NCBI RefSeq assembly: GCF_900110705.1
Contig: NZ_FOEJ01000003.1
Location: forward strand, 1-64,000
Source: Loktanella sp. DSM 29012
Lineage (GTDB): Bacteria; Pseudomonadota; Alphaproteobacteria; Rhodobacterales; Rhodobacteraceae
Direction of reading: 5' to 3'
DNA: 64,000 nt
In this document: one piece after another, positions 32,989 to 43,101 of the stretch
How positions within the stretch are numbered: position 1 is the stretch's first letter
Layout of the letters: every line of letters begins with the position of its first letter
Made by a program: the position numbers and the translations under genes
The notes under the pieces: generated by a model
The model's input: only the letters and a program-made list of their open reading frames with translations
Database searches by the model: none
What the model was told of the DNA's origin: nothing

Positions 32989-33846
32989 CTAATGCTTTCC
33001 CGCGCGACGCTGTTCCGGGACGGATTTGCGAAATGCACTGGGGGTCTGGCCGGCACGCGCCTGAAACACGCGGCTGAAATAGGCCGCAGAGCCATAGCCT
33101 GCGACTTGGGCGACATCGGCGATGGGCGCGCGGGTTTCGCGCAGCATGCGGCATGCCTCATAGTGCCTGCGATCCGACAGCAGCGTCAGGGCGGATTGAC
33201 CGCTGGTCTGACGGCAGCATCGGGTCAGATGCGTGGCGGTGACACCCAGTGTGGCCGCATAGTCCGCAATACCTTTGTCCGTCGGGAAATGACGTTCGAT
33301 CAGGTCCGTGTAGGCCGCGACTAGTCGCGCAGCACTGGAGTTGCGCCGATCCACGTCAGGACCGGTATTGCGCTGATTGTCGATCTGCCGCGCAAAGAAC
33401 ACGGCCAGTAGCCCGGTCTGGTAATGTGCCGCGCGCCGTGCATGCTGCCTGTCTGACGAAAGTTCCCGTTCAAGCCCGTCAAAGAGGGTCAGGAATTCCT
33501 TTTGGGCCATGACGTCCCGCAGGCGCAGGTGCACGGCCTCGGACGGCCATTCGGATGCCATGGCTCGCGGCAGGGTCAGCAGATGGCCGAAAACGGTTGG
33601 TCCGGCCTCGAACCCGTACATGGTCCGTGCCGGGATATAGATGAGGTTGTTGGCGAAGTATCCGTGGGTCAGGCCCTGGATAATAATGCGGCCCTGACCG
33701 CGCGCAATGAACAGCAGGCGCGGCGTGGCATGGCTGCGCATGGCCTCGGTGCGCCATCGGTTCGCCTGTGTCGCGCCGCCGATGGGTTGCAGGGCAAGCG
33801 CGCTGTCAGGCGGTTGGGAGGGGATCAGGCTGGCAATATGCGACAT
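32989..33846 (-). CDS. AraC-family transcriptional regulator
   Basis: A 285-residue regulator. An N-terminal cupin-like ligand part (ATPRLLFIARGQGRIIIQG) is followed by two C-terminal helix-turn-helix motifs (IADYAATLGVTATHLTRCC and IADVAQVAGYGSAAYFSRVF) and the family ending QTPSAFRKS. The start used has GGA eleven bases upstream; a longer frame overlaps miaA and adds improbable residues. It lies 125 bases ahead of the orphan binding-protein gene and may control it. Confidence 0.88.
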   Translation of the reverse strand: MSHIASLIPSQPPDSALALQPIGGATQANRWRTEAMRSHATPRLLFIARGQGRIIIQGLTHGYFANNLIYIPARTMYGFEAGPTVFGHLLTLPRAMASEWPSEAVHLRLRDVMAQKEFLTLFDGLERELSSDRQHARRAAHYQTGLLAVFFARQIDNQRNTGPDVDRRNSSAARLVAAYTDLIERHFPTDKGIADYAATLGVTATHLTRCCRQTSGQSALTLLSDRRHYEACRMLRETRAPIADVAQVAGYGSAAYFSRVFQARAGQTPSAFRKSVPEQRRAGKH

Positions 33847-33907
33847 GGGCAGGTCCAGTGTTCGATTTGGACAAAAGTGCCTGCCCATTTGTTCAAAAAC
33901 AACAGAA

Positions 33908-34804
33908 TTAATCGGAAACAAATTGTAAAGCTGTGGATGGATCTGTGGATACAGTGGGGACAACTTGCCAGTCGCGCATCCGTTTGCGAAACCACGTCCG
34001 TTGCCGCTTGGCATATTGGCGCGAAGCGACGATGGCCGACGCACGTGCGTCGGGCAATGACAGCTGGCCGGTGACATGAGCGATCAGCTCAGGTGCGCCG
34101 ATGGCCTTGGACGAAGGATGCCGTGGGTCCCACGTCGGGGCCATGGCCCGTGCCTCGTCCAGCGCGCCGGCATCCAGCATCGCATCAAATCGGCGCTCGA
34201 TCCGAGGTGTCAGCCAGTCCTTTGGCGCGTCCACCACGATGGCTGTTGCATCCGCACGCGGCAAAAGCGGCGGTGGAGTCGCGTCCTGCCAGGCGATCAG
34301 GCTGCGACCGGTCGATTTCTGCACCTCCCACGCGCGCTGCACGCGGGCACGGTTGGCCGTATCGATCCGCGCGCGCGTGGCTTCATCAAGGTCTGCCAGC
34401 AGCCCCGCCAGTGGACGGCTGTCCGCATCCGCGCGCACATCATCCGGCGTGGGGGGGATGTCGGCCAGCCCTTCGGTCAGGGCGGTCAGATACAGGCCGG
34501 TCCCACCGACGATGATGGGGCGCGGTCCTGACAGCAAAGGTGCCACATCGCGCAGCCAGTGACCGACAGAATAGGGCGCATCATATGCAACGTGTCCGTA
34601 TAGCGCGTGATCTGCCTGCGCGAGATCGGCGTCGTCCGGGCGGGCGGTGACGATGCGCCAGCCGTCAAAGACCTGCATGGCATCGGCATTGACGATGACG
34701 CCGCCTTGGGTGCGCGCGATGTGCAAGGCCAGCGCCGATTTGCCGGATGCCGTCGGGCCTGCAATCAGGACCGGCCTGCCGCTGTGGATCGTGATCGGTG
34801 CCAC
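33908..34804 (-). CDS. miaA: tRNA dimethylallyltransferase
   Basis: Transfers an isopentenyl group to A37 of tRNAs that read UNN codons. The 298-residue protein has the P-loop GPTASGKS (residues 16-23), [11 protein letters not shown] with the general-base Asp, [29 protein letters not shown] and the C-terminal [14 protein letters not shown]. It starts at GTG and is divergent from pyrH with about 80 bases between them. Confidence 0.94.
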   Translation of the reverse strand: MAPITIHSGRPVLIAGPTASGKSALALHIARTQGGVIVNADAMQVFDGWRIVTARPDDADLAQADHALYGHVAYDAPYSVGHWLRDVAPLLSGPRPIIVGGTGLYLTALTEGLADIPPTPDDVRADADSRPLAGLLADLDEATRARIDTANRARVQRAWEVQKSTGRSLIAWQDATPPPLLPRADATAIVVDAPKDWLTPRIERRFDAMLDAGALDEARAMAPTWDPRHPSSKAIGAPELIAHVTGQLSLPDARASAIVASRQYAKRQRTWFRKRMRDWQVVPTVSTDPSTALQFVSD

Positions 34805-34887
34805 GGCGGGCCTTTCTGCAATTGAACCTTGGGTCTTTTTGCGACAATTTGCGGGACAGTGAAACCCCGACCAACAGGATGCCCCAA

Positions 34888-35610
34888 ATGCCGGACAAAG
34901 CGACGACCTACAGCCGCGTGATGCTCAAGATTTCCGGCGAGGCCCTGATGGGCGATACGGCATTCGGCCTACATCCGCCCACCGTCCAGCGGATCGCGAA
35001 AGAGGTCCAGACCGTGCACCAGATGGGGGTCGAGATCTGTATGGTGATCGGTGGCGGCAACATCTTTCGCGGGTTGCAGGGCAGTGCGCAGGGGATGGAA
35101 CGCACCACGGCCGATTACATGGGGATGCTGGCCACGGTGATGAATGCGCTGGCGATGCAATCCGCGCTGGAAGAACTGGGCATCCATACCCGCGTGATCA
35201 GCGCAATCACCATGAACGAGGTGGCCGAACCCTATATCCGTCGCCGTGCCGTCCGCCATCTGGAGAAAAAGCGCGTCTGCATCTTTGCCGCCGGCACCGG
35301 AAACCCGTATTTCACCACCGACACGGCCGCCACGCTGCGCGCCAACGAAATGGCCTGCGAGGCCATTTTCAAGGGGACCAAGGTGGATGGCGTCTATGAC
35401 AAGGATCCCGCCAAACACGCCGATGCCAAACGCTATGACAGGGTGTCCTATGACGAGGTGCTGGCCCAGCATCTGGGTGTGATGGACGCGAGTGCGATCG
35501 CGCTAGCCCGCGACAACCACTTGCCCATCATCGTGTTTTCGCTGGATGAACCCGGCGGGTTCAAGGGCATCCTTGCAGGCGACGGAACCTATACCATCGT
35601 GCACGACTGA
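34888..35610 (+). CDS. pyrH: uridylate kinase
   Basis: Makes UDP from UMP with ATP and is hexameric. The 240-residue protein shows [13 protein letters not shown] near its start, [10 protein letters not shown], the block [20 protein letters not shown] and [13 protein letters not shown]. An ATG nine bases upstream (34879) is also in frame; AGGA eight bases before 34888 favours the one chosen. It opens the rightward run pyrH-frr-uppS-cdsA-dxr. Confidence 0.95.
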   Translation: MPDKATTYSRVMLKISGEALMGDTAFGLHPPTVQRIAKEVQTVHQMGVEICMVIGGGNIFRGLQGSAQGMERTTADYMGMLATVMNALAMQSALEELGIHTRVISAITMNEVAEPYIRRRAVRHLEKKRVCIFAAGTGNPYFTTDTAATLRANEMACEAIFKGTKVDGVYDKDPAKHADAKRYDRVSYDEVLAQHLGVMDASAIALARDNHLPIIVFSLDEPGGFKGILAGDGTYTIVHD

Positions 35611-35727
35611 CAGGCAAAACGATCCGAACGGGTCACAGGCAATCCGAACGGTGATCTATACACGCAGCACGAATTGACGTAAGTGCAAGCAAAACCGGAT
35701 GATACTCCGATAAGAGAGCGACAAGAC

Positions 35728-36288
35728 ATGGCAGACGATTTCGAACTTGATACCGACGACCTGGGCCGCCGTATGGACGGCGCGATTGCGAACCTGCGGG
35801 TGGAACTTGCGTCCCTGCGGACGGGGCGTGCGTCCGGTTCGATGCTGGAACCCATCATGGTCGATGCCTATGGCAGCCCGACGCCGATCAACCAGGTCGG
35901 CACCGTCAACGTGCCCGAACCGCGGATGGTCACGATCAACGTCTGGGACAAGGGTCTGGTCAACAAGGTTGAAAAAGCGATCCGCGAAAGCGGGCTGGGC
36001 ATCAACCCGCAGTTGAACGGCACGATCATCATGCTGCCGATCCCCGAATTGAACGAGGAACGTCGCCGCGAGTTGACCAAGGTGGCCGGTTCCTACGCCG
36101 AGAGCGCGCGTGTCAGCATCCGCAACCTGCGGCGCGACGGCATGGACCAGATCAAGAAGGCCAAGGACGGCATGTCTGACGACGACCAGAAATTCTGGGA
36201 GGCCGCCGTTCAGGAACTGACCGACAGCCATATCAAGCTGGTGGATGAAACGCTGGAAACCAAGCAAGCCGAGATCATGCAGGTTTGA
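35728..36288 (+). CDS. frr: ribosome recycling factor
   Basis: Splits the post-termination ribosome with EF-G. The 186-residue, tRNA-shaped protein has [23 protein letters not shown] early, [16 protein letters not shown] in the beta domain, and [15 protein letters not shown] followed by [16 protein letters not shown] in the long helices. The length is standard. It follows pyrH by 117 bases, as in most bacteria. Confidence 0.96.
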   Translation: MADDFELDTDDLGRRMDGAIANLRVELASLRTGRASGSMLEPIMVDAYGSPTPINQVGTVNVPEPRMVTINVWDKGLVNKVEKAIRESGLGINPQLNGTIIMLPIPELNEERRRELTKVAGSYAESARVSIRNLRRDGMDQIKKAKDGMSDDDQKFWEAAVQELTDSHIKLVDETLETKQAEIMQV

Positions 36289-36412
36289 CGCCAATTGCCC
36301 GGGTTGGGCGTTGATCCGCCAACCTAGTTTAGCGCTGTTTACGACCGCATCAATGCGGGCGTAGTGACCGGGCGGAAGATCATCCGCCATGTTTAAATCA
36401 GGAAGGGCCACC

Positions 36413-37138
36413 ATGCCCCAGGACGAGCAGACACCACAGGGACCGCACCACGTCGCGGTCATCATGGACGGAAACGGGCGCTGGGCGCAGCAGCGGGGCA
36501 GGCCCCGGTTGTTCGGCCACCATGCCGGTGCGCGGCGCGTGCGCGAAATCGTGCGGGCCTGTCCCGATGAAGGCGTCAAGTATCTGACGATCTTTGCCTT
36601 TTCGACCGAAAACTGGAAACGGACCCAGACCGAGGTTGCGGGCCTGATGGCATTGTTCCGCCGTTACATCCAACGCGAGGCGATGGCGCTTTTGTCCGAA
36701 GGTGTGCGGGTGCGGTTCATCGGTGACCGGATCAAGCTGGACGACAAGCTGGTCAGCCTGATGGACAACCTTGAACTGCTGACGGCTCACAACGACAAGG
36801 TGCATCTGACGATCGCCCTGAACTATGGCGGTCGTGACGAGGTGACCCGCGCCGCACAGCGTCTGGCCGTCGAGATCGAACAGGGCCGGTTGAGCCACAA
36901 GGACGTGGATGCGGAAACGCTGTCCCGGTTCCTGGATACGCGTTTCCTGCCGGACCCGGATCTGGTCATCCGGACCAGTGGCGAAGCACGGATCAGCAAT
37001 TTCCTGCTGTGGCAGTCCGCCTATGCGGAATACGAATTCATCGACACGCTCTGGCCTGATTTCACCAAGGACGTTTTCTCTCGGGTTCTGGCCGGATACG
37101 GCCAGCGCGAACGCCGATTTGGGGCTGTTCCAGCATAA
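36413..37138 (+). CDS. uppS: undecaprenyl diphosphate synthase
   Basis: Condenses eight IPP units onto FPP in cis to make the C55 carrier for wall and O-antigen synthesis. The 241-residue protein has VIMDGNGRWAQQRG with the catalytic Asp, GHHAGARRVREI, FAFSTENWKR and the C-terminal RTSGEARISNFLLWQSAYAE. The ATG follows AGGAAGGG. It is followed one base later by cdsA. Confidence 0.95.
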   Translation: MPQDEQTPQGPHHVAVIMDGNGRWAQQRGRPRLFGHHAGARRVREIVRACPDEGVKYLTIFAFSTENWKRTQTEVAGLMALFRRYIQREAMALLSEGVRVRFIGDRIKLDDKLVSLMDNLELLTAHNDKVHLTIALNYGGRDEVTRAAQRLAVEIEQGRLSHKDVDAETLSRFLDTRFLPDPDLVIRTSGEARISNFLLWQSAYAEYEFIDTLWPDFTKDVFSRVLAGYGQRERRFGAVPA

Positions 37139-37139
37139 G

Positions 37140-37949
37140 ATGGCTGGATCTGACCCGCAAACCGACCCCGGAAAATGGGATGATCTGACTGTCCGCATGG
37201 CGTCGAGCGCGGCAATGGTCGCGGTTGGTGCCGTGGCCGTCGTTTTGGGCGGCGTCTGGTTCCAGATTTTGGTGATTTTCGCTGTTGCCGTGATGATCTG
37301 GGAAATCTGGATGATGATCGCACCCGATCTGCCGACACCCGGCATGATCCTTGCGGCGCTGACCGCATCGGTGCTGTCGGGCATGTTGACGCACGAAAGC
37401 GCATTTATATTGCTGCTGTTTCTGGTGGTGCCAATCGTCGGTGCCTATATGGTCAAACACGAACGGCTGTATTTCTTTTGTTTTGCCTTTGGCGTGCAGG
37501 TGGCCGGCTGGGGGCTGCTCACATTCCGCGCGGACTATGGTTTCACGTGGATTCTGTGGCTGGTGAGCGTTGTCGTGGCCACTGACGTGTTCGGCTATCT
37601 GGTAGGCCGGGTCGTGGGTGGTCCGAAATTCTGGCCCAAGGTCAGCCCTAAGAAAACCTGGTCCGGGACCGCGGGCGGTTGGGCTGCGGCAGGCGTTGTC
37701 GGGGTCATTTTTGCGATGCTGACAAATGCAGGTTTCATCATCGTGGCGCTGAGCGTGGTTCTGAGTTTCGCCAGCCAGTTGGGCGACATCATGGAAAGCG
37801 CGTTCAAACGCCGGATGCGGGTCAAGGACAGTTCCACACTGATCCCGGGTCATGGCGGTTTGTTCGACCGGTTTGATGCGCTGCTGGGGGCATCGCTATT
37901 CATGCTGCTGATCGCCAGCGCATTCAACGTGCCGGGCGTGAACTTTTGA
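37140..37949 (+). CDS. cdsA: phosphatidate cytidylyltransferase
   Basis: Makes CDP-diacylglycerol, the precursor of all membrane phospholipids. The 269-residue integral protein has about seven helices and the family signature SPKKTWSGTAGGW toward the C-terminus, followed by SQLGDIMESAFKRRMRVKDS and IPGHGGLFDRFDALL. The start directly after the uppS stop is the only one giving a normal N-terminus. Its TGA overlaps the TTG of dxr. Confidence 0.94.
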   Translation: MAGSDPQTDPGKWDDLTVRMASSAAMVAVGAVAVVLGGVWFQILVIFAVAVMIWEIWMMIAPDLPTPGMILAALTASVLSGMLTHESAFILLLFLVVPIVGAYMVKHERLYFFCFAFGVQVAGWGLLTFRADYGFTWILWLVSVVVATDVFGYLVGRVVGGPKFWPKVSPKKTWSGTAGGWAAAGVVGVIFAMLTNAGFIIVALSVVLSFASQLGDIMESAFKRRMRVKDSSTLIPGHGGLFDRFDALLGASLFMLLIASAFNVPGVNF

Positions 37950-39115
37950 GGCGCATCACCATACTGGGTGCCACGGGGTCAATCGGACAAAGCACCATTG
38001 ATCTGATCAAGCGACGTCCCGATGATTTCGATGTCGTCGCCCTGACAGGTGGCTGCAATGCGAAACAGCTGGCTGCCGATGCCATCGCCTTGCGTGCTGA
38101 AATTGCGGTTTTGGACAGTGCTGACTGCTATGGCGAACTAAAGGACCTGCTGTCCGGCACGGGGATCGAGGTTGCTTGCGGTGCGCAGGCCATCGCCGAT
38201 GCCGCACGCAGGCCTGCCGACTGGATCATGTCCGCGATTGTTGGTGCTGCTGGCCTGCCGCCGGGTATGGCCGCCCTGGAACAGGGCAGCACGCTGGCCC
38301 TGGCGAACAAGGAATCGCTGGTTACTGCCGGGCCACTCTTGATGGCGACGGCTGCGCGGTACGGTGCGCGCATCCTGCCTGTCGACAGTGAACATTCCGC
38401 CGTTTTTCAGGCGCTTGTCGGTGAACCGATGGATGCCGTCGAACGGGTCATCATCACTGCGTCCGGCGGCGCATTCCGTGATTGGCCGCTGGAGCAGCTC
38501 AAGACCGCGACTGTGGCGCAGGCCTCGGCACATCCGAACTGGGACATGGGTCAGCGCATCACCATCGATAGCGCGTCCATGTTCAACAAGGCGCTGGAGC
38601 TGATTGAAACAAAAGAGTATTTTGGCATCTCGCCGGACAAGATCGAAGCAATCGTCCACCCTGAATCGCTGGTCCATGCGCTGGTCGGCTTCAACGATGG
38701 TGCGCTGATGGCCCATGTCGGACCGCCTGATATGCGCCACGCGATCGGCTATGCGCTCAACTGGCCGGACCGAAGTCACCTGCCGGTCGCGCGGCTGGAT
38801 CTGGCGGCCATCGGCGCACTGACGTTCCGTGCCGCCGACGAGGTGCGTTGGCCCGCGCTGCGCATGGCCCGAGAGGTGATGTCCGCAGGTGGCAAGACGG
38901 GTGCGGTTTTCAACGCAGCCAAGGAGCGGGCGCTTGATGCGTTCATCGCAGGGCAGGTGGGGTTCATGGACATGCCTGTGGCGGTGGCGGAAACGCTCGC
39001 CAAAATGTCAGCGCATTCGGGTCTGCAAAACGCCCCGATTTCGTTAGAAGAGGTTATGGAAACGGATCGCCTGTCGCGTATCTGCGCCGACGCGGCATTG
39101 GCAAAACTGGGATGA
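37946..39115 (+). CDS. dxr: 1-deoxy-D-xylulose-5-phosphate reductoisomerase
   Basis: Second step of the MEP isoprenoid pathway, NADPH-dependent. The 389-residue protein begins RRITILGATGSIGQST (nucleotide binding), then ALANKESLV, LPVDSEHSAVFQ (metal ligands), TASGGAFRD and NMGQ/SMFNKALELIE-type blocks. The start is a TTG that overlaps the cdsA stop (TTGA). Its product supplies IspDF, encoded at 59-60 kb, and so UppS and ubiquinone. Confidence 0.95.
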   Translation: MRRITILGATGSIGQSTIDLIKRRPDDFDVVALTGGCNAKQLAADAIALRAEIAVLDSADCYGELKDLLSGTGIEVACGAQAIADAARRPADWIMSAIVGAAGLPPGMAALEQGSTLALANKESLVTAGPLLMATAARYGARILPVDSEHSAVFQALVGEPMDAVERVIITASGGAFRDWPLEQLKTATVAQASAHPNWDMGQRITIDSASMFNKALELIETKEYFGISPDKIEAIVHPESLVHALVGFNDGALMAHVGPPDMRHAIGYALNWPDRSHLPVARLDLAAIGALTFRAADEVRWPALRMAREVMSAGGKTGAVFNAAKERALDAFIAGQVGFMDMPVAVAETLAKMSAHSGLQNAPISLEEVMETDRLSRICADAALAKLG

Positions 39116-39119
39116 CATC

Positions 39120-40448
39120 ATGGATATGACGACGCTTCTGCCTTCACTGGGTGGTGGATTGTTTACGCTTTTGGCGTTTGTCGTATCGCTGTCGATCATC
39201 GTGACGATCCACGAATACGGCCATTATATCGTCGGGCGCTGGTCCGGTATCCATGCCGAAGTGTTTTCAGTCGGATTCGGGCCGGTGCTGCTGTCCCGGA
39301 CGGACAAGCGCGGCACGGTCTGGCAGATCGCGGCCCTGCCGCTGGGCGGCTATGTCAAGTTTCTGGGCGATGCGAACGCTGCATCCGTTGGCAGCGACGG
39401 CAAGGAGGTGCCCGGTCGGGATGCGCGCCACACGATGCTGGGTGCGCCGCTATGGGCCCGGGCCGCGACCGTTGCCGCGGGGCCCTTGTTCAACTTTGCG
39501 CTGACGATCCTGATCTTTGCGGGTTACCTGATGTGGGTTGGGACACCGTCCGATCCGACCACGGTGAAGCGGGTGTTCGACCTGCCGCCGCAATTCGCAA
39601 CCGAAATCCAGCCGGGTGATGCGCTGGTCGCGGTGGATGGTCTGGATCTGAACGAAGAGGGTGTGCAGTTCGATTCCATCCCTGTTGCCGCCAGCGTTGA
39701 CTACACGGTGATCCGCGACGGCGCTGAAATGGTCGTATCCGGTCCCTATCCGGTGCCGCCGCGCGCATCGGGGGTGACACCGCGGTCTGCGGCTGATGAT
39801 GCGGGCCTGCGGATTGGTGATGTCATCACCTCGGTGAACGGGCAGCCGATCATCGCATTTCGCGAACTGGTTGATATCGTGACGGCCGGTAACGGCGACG
39901 CACTGTCACTGGAGGTCTGGCGTCGCGGTGACATGATTGACGTGGAACTTGCACCCCGGCGCGTCGATCTGCCCTTGCCCGAAGGCGGGTTCGAGACGCG
40001 CTGGTTGATCGGTGTGAACGGAGATCTGTTCTTTAGCGCCGCCACAGACCGGGTCGGCCCGTTCGAGGCGCTCTGGATCGGTGTCCAGCAGCTGTGGCGC
40101 ACGCTGACGGTGTCGCTGTCGGGGCTGTGGCATGTGGTGACCGGCGCAATTTCGACCTGCAACATCTCGGGACCCGTCGGAATCGCGGAAACCAGCAGCA
40201 CGATGGCCAGTCAGGGTGCAGGAAATTTCATCCTGTTCATCGCATCGCTGTCGGCGGCTGTCGGCCTGCTGAACCTGTTTCCGATCCCGATCCTGGACGG
40301 CGGACATCTGGTGTTTCATGCCTATGAGGCGGTTTTCCGCCGCAAGCCGACGGATGCAGCGCTGCGTGTGCTGATGGCAGCGGGGCTGGCGCTGATCCTG
40401 ACGTTCATGATCTTTGCAATTCTCAACGACATCTGGTTCTGCCCCTGA
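39120..40448 (+). CDS. rseP: site-2 intramembrane protease RseP
   Basis: A 442-residue zinc metalloprotease of the inner membrane that cuts anti-sigma factors or leftover signal peptides. HEYGH at residues 31-35 is the zinc motif in the first helix; a PDZ domain lies at about 215-280 (ADDAGLRIGDVITSVNG) and a second, weaker one before it; LNLFPIPILDGGHL near the C-terminus holds the third zinc ligand. It sits between dxr and bamA, the common order. Confidence 0.94.
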   Translation: MDMTTLLPSLGGGLFTLLAFVVSLSIIVTIHEYGHYIVGRWSGIHAEVFSVGFGPVLLSRTDKRGTVWQIAALPLGGYVKFLGDANAASVGSDGKEVPGRDARHTMLGAPLWARAATVAAGPLFNFALTILIFAGYLMWVGTPSDPTTVKRVFDLPPQFATEIQPGDALVAVDGLDLNEEGVQFDSIPVAASVDYTVIRDGAEMVVSGPYPVPPRASGVTPRSAADDAGLRIGDVITSVNGQPIIAFRELVDIVTAGNGDALSLEVWRRGDMIDVELAPRRVDLPLPEGGFETRWLIGVNGDLFFSAATDRVGPFEALWIGVQQLWRTLTVSLSGLWHVVTGAISTCNISGPVGIAETSSTMASQGAGNFILFIASLSAAVGLLNLFPIPILDGGHLVFHAYEAVFRRKPTDAALRVLMAAGLALILTFMIFAILNDIWFCP

Positions 40449-40522
40449 TCGGCCAGACTTGCTGCATAGTTTCGACACATTTGCGCGGTATTCCTCACAC
40501 AACATGTGAAAGGAGCCGAGAG

Positions 40523-40648
40523 ATGCAGACGATAAAACAAGGTTATCGGAGTGTCAGCACCATCGTGTCCCTGAACTGGGACCGCGCGATCATGACCGCA
40601 ATCTTGATGCTTGCCCTGTATTTGGGCGGCTACGTCGCGTTGTTGTAG
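40523..40648 (+). CDS. small single-pass membrane protein, 41 residues
   Basis: ATG with AGGAG ahead of it opens a frame beginning MQTIKQGYRSVSTIVSLNWD and continuing RAIMTAILMLALYLGGYVALL, that is, a basic-amphipathic stretch and one membrane helix ending close to the C-terminus. It lies between rseP and bamA and is followed by its own terminator, so it is probably real. I recall similar short frames at this place in related genomes but cannot verify this. Function unknown; it might touch the RseP or Bam machinery. Confidence 0.6.
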   Translation: MQTIKQGYRSVSTIVSLNWDRAIMTAILMLALYLGGYVALL

Positions 40649-40675
40649 CAACAGCGACCGAACCTACCGAATATT

Positions 40676-40710
40676 GACGCGCTCGCAGCTTTGCGGGCGC
40701 GTCTTGCTTT
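40676..40710 (+). terminator. intrinsic terminator after the 41-residue gene
   Basis: GACGCGC-TCGCA-GCTT-TGCGG-GCGCGTC folds into a long stem with a small bulge, followed by TTGCTTTT. It would separate the pyrH-to-rseP run from bamA. Confidence 0.7.
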
Positions 40711-40752
40711 TGACATCCTGCTTGGGAATGGCTAATCCGTTTACAACTGGGG

Positions 40753-43101
40753 ATGACAAAAGCAGGCGCTGACATGACTTTGACAACGGGGGGCGTTCGT
40801 GCGTCCGGACTGATGGGAATGTGTCGCACTGCGACGCTGGTTTTTGCGGTCGCGGTTCTGCCAGCTGCACCAGCATTTGCACAGAGTTTTACGTTCAATA
40901 ACGTTGTCATCAACGGTAACCAGCGCGTTGCCGACAGCACCATCCTGACCTTTGGTGGCATTTCGCGCGGCGAAACGGTCGATGCGGCTACCCTGAACGA
41001 TGCAGGCCAGAATATCCGTGCATCCGGCCTGTTCGACAACGTCGAGGTGCGGGCGCAGGGCAATACGCTGGTCATCGACGTAGTCGAATTCCCGACAGTC
41101 AGTCAGGTTGCAATCGACGGAAACCGGCGTCTGGCCGATGGCGAGTTTCTGCCGCTGCTGGAAAGCCAGCCACGCCGTATCTATTCGCCTGAAACGGTTG
41201 AACGTGATGTTGCGACGATCACGTCGGTCTACGCGCGTAACGGTCGCATCAACGCAAGCGTGACACCCCGCATCATTCGTCTGTCCGAAAACCGCGTGAA
41301 CGTGGTCTTCGAGGTCAGCGAAACAGGCGTCACCGAGGTCGAACGGATTACCTTTGTCGGCAACCGCAGCTTTTCCGACCGGCGCCTGCGGGGCGTGCTG
41401 GAAACCAAGGAAGCCGGTCTTTTGCGTGCGATCATCAGCCGCGATACATTCTCTGAGGATCGGATCGCGTTTGATCGTCAGGTGCTGACCGATTTCTACC
41501 AGTCGCGTGGTTACGCCGATTTCACGCTGCAAAACGTCGATGTTGCGCTGACACGCGAACGCGACGCCTATCTGATTACCTACAACATTCAGGAAGGACA
41601 GCAGTTCACGTTCGGCAACGTGTCCGCGAGTTCTGCCCTGCCAGAGGTCGATGTCGCGACATTTCAGGCTGCACTTAGCACGCGCAGCGGGCGGACCTAT
41701 TCGCCCGGCCAGGTCGACCGCGATATCGCGCGTCTTGAACGGCTTGCAATCCAGCAGGGTCTGACGTTTGTGGCGGTGGAGCCGCGGATCACGCGCAACG
41801 ACCGCGACCTGTCGCTGGACGTGAATTTCGAGCTGGTGCGCGGTCCGCGCATTTTTGTCGAACGCATCGACATCGAAGGCAATTCCACCACGCTGGACCG
41901 GGTTGTGCGCAACCAGTTCCGCGTCGTCGAGGGTGACCCGTTCAACCCGCGCGAAATCCGCCAGGCCGCCGAACGTATCCGCGCCCTTGGATTTTTCGCG
42001 AATGCCGAGGTTGACGCGCGCGAAGGGTCCAGCCCGGATCAGGTCGTCGTGGATGTGAACGTCGAAGAGCAGCCCACAGGCTCGCTGTCATTCGGTGCCA
42101 ACTACAACAGCGATGTGGGCGTGGGACTGGTGGCAAGTTTCCGCGAGGCAAATTTCCTTGGCCGCGGACAGGCCGTCGGCGTGCAGGTGTCCACTGCCAG
42201 TTCCAACCGTGTGTTCGATTTCAATTTCTCGGAACCGAATTTCCTGGGTCGTGATCTGCGTGCGGGCATCGATTTGTCCTACCGCGTCACCGATAATCAG
42301 AATGCGGACTATGACACCGAAAATTTCCGACTTAGTCCGAACCTGACGTTCCCTGTCAGCGAAAACGGGCGTCTGACGACTTTTGTAGCACTCAGCTATG
42401 ACGATCTGAGCGGTCTGGAAGATGCCACCGGCATCAGTTCGATCATTCAGGAAGAGGCCGCATTGGACGGCGTGACGACGCAGTCTCTGGGTTACGCCTA
42501 CAGCTTTGACAACCGGCGCACCGGACTGGACCCGACCACAGGTTTCGTATTCCGGTTCGGTCAGGAATTCGGATTTGGTGACACGCAGTTCATCAAGACA
42601 TCTGCGCTGGCTGCCGCCGAAACCAAGGTGCTGAACGAGGACGTCACGCTGCGGGCCACGATCGAGGGTGGGCATCTGTCGTATCAGGACGGGTTCAGCC
42701 GTGTGACGGACCGTTATTTCCTGAACGGCAACACCCTGCGCGGGTTTGATGCCAACGGTGTGGGACCGCGCGATCTGGATCCGGCCAATGACGTGAACGA
42801 CGCGCTGGGTGGCACCAGCTTTGCCGTGGCGCGGCTCGAGGCGGAATTCCCGCTGGGTCTGCCCGAGGAATACGGTATCACAGGCGGTGTTTTCGTCGAT
42901 TATGGTTCAGTCTGGGATATCGGTCGCCAGCCGAATGCGACGACCATCTACAATGACTTTACCGGGCGTTCGACCATCGGTTTCGCGATTTTCTGGACGA
43001 CTCCGCTGGGGCCGCTGCGGTTCAACTTTACCGATGCGCTCAAGGCCGAGGAATTCGACGAAACCCGTTCGTTTGACCTGACGATTTCGACCGCATTCTG
43101 A
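40753..43101 (+). CDS. bamA: outer-membrane protein assembly factor BamA
   Basis: A 782-residue outer-membrane protein that inserts beta-barrel proteins. After the signal peptide (TLVFAVAVLPAAPAFAQS) come five POTRA domains to about residue 430 (for example FNNVVINGNQRVADSTIL and RIFVERIDIEGNSTTLDRVVRNQFRV), then the 16-strand barrel with TKSFGYAYSFD-type strands and the ending SFDLTISTAF with C-terminal Phe. ATGs at 40753 and 40774 are both possible. Its stop overlaps the skp start. Confidence 0.95.
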   Translation: MTKAGADMTLTTGGVRASGLMGMCRTATLVFAVAVLPAAPAFAQSFTFNNVVINGNQRVADSTILTFGGISRGETVDAATLNDAGQNIRASGLFDNVEVRAQGNTLVIDVVEFPTVSQVAIDGNRRLADGEFLPLLESQPRRIYSPETVERDVATITSVYARNGRINASVTPRIIRLSENRVNVVFEVSETGVTEVERITFVGNRSFSDRRLRGVLETKEAGLLRAIISRDTFSEDRIAFDRQVLTDFYQSRGYADFTLQNVDVALTRERDAYLITYNIQEGQQFTFGNVSASSALPEVDVATFQAALSTRSGRTYSPGQVDRDIARLERLAIQQGLTFVAVEPRITRNDRDLSLDVNFELVRGPRIFVERIDIEGNSTTLDRVVRNQFRVVEGDPFNPREIRQAAERIRALGFFANAEVDAREGSSPDQVVVDVNVEEQPTGSLSFGANYNSDVGVGLVASFREANFLGRGQAVGVQVSTASSNRVFDFNFSEPNFLGRDLRAGIDLSYRVTDNQNADYDTENFRLSPNLTFPVSENGRLTTFVALSYDDLSGLEDATGISSIIQEEAALDGVTTQSLGYAYSFDNRRTGLDPTTGFVFRFGQEFGFGDTQFIKTSALAAAETKVLNEDVTLRATIEGGHLSYQDGFSRVTDRYFLNGNTLRGFDANGVGPRDLDPANDVNDALGGTSFAVARLEAEFPLGLPEEYGITGGVFVDYGSVWDIGRQPNATTIYNDFTGRSTIGFAIFWTTPLGPLRFNFTDALKAEEFDETRSFDLTISTAF

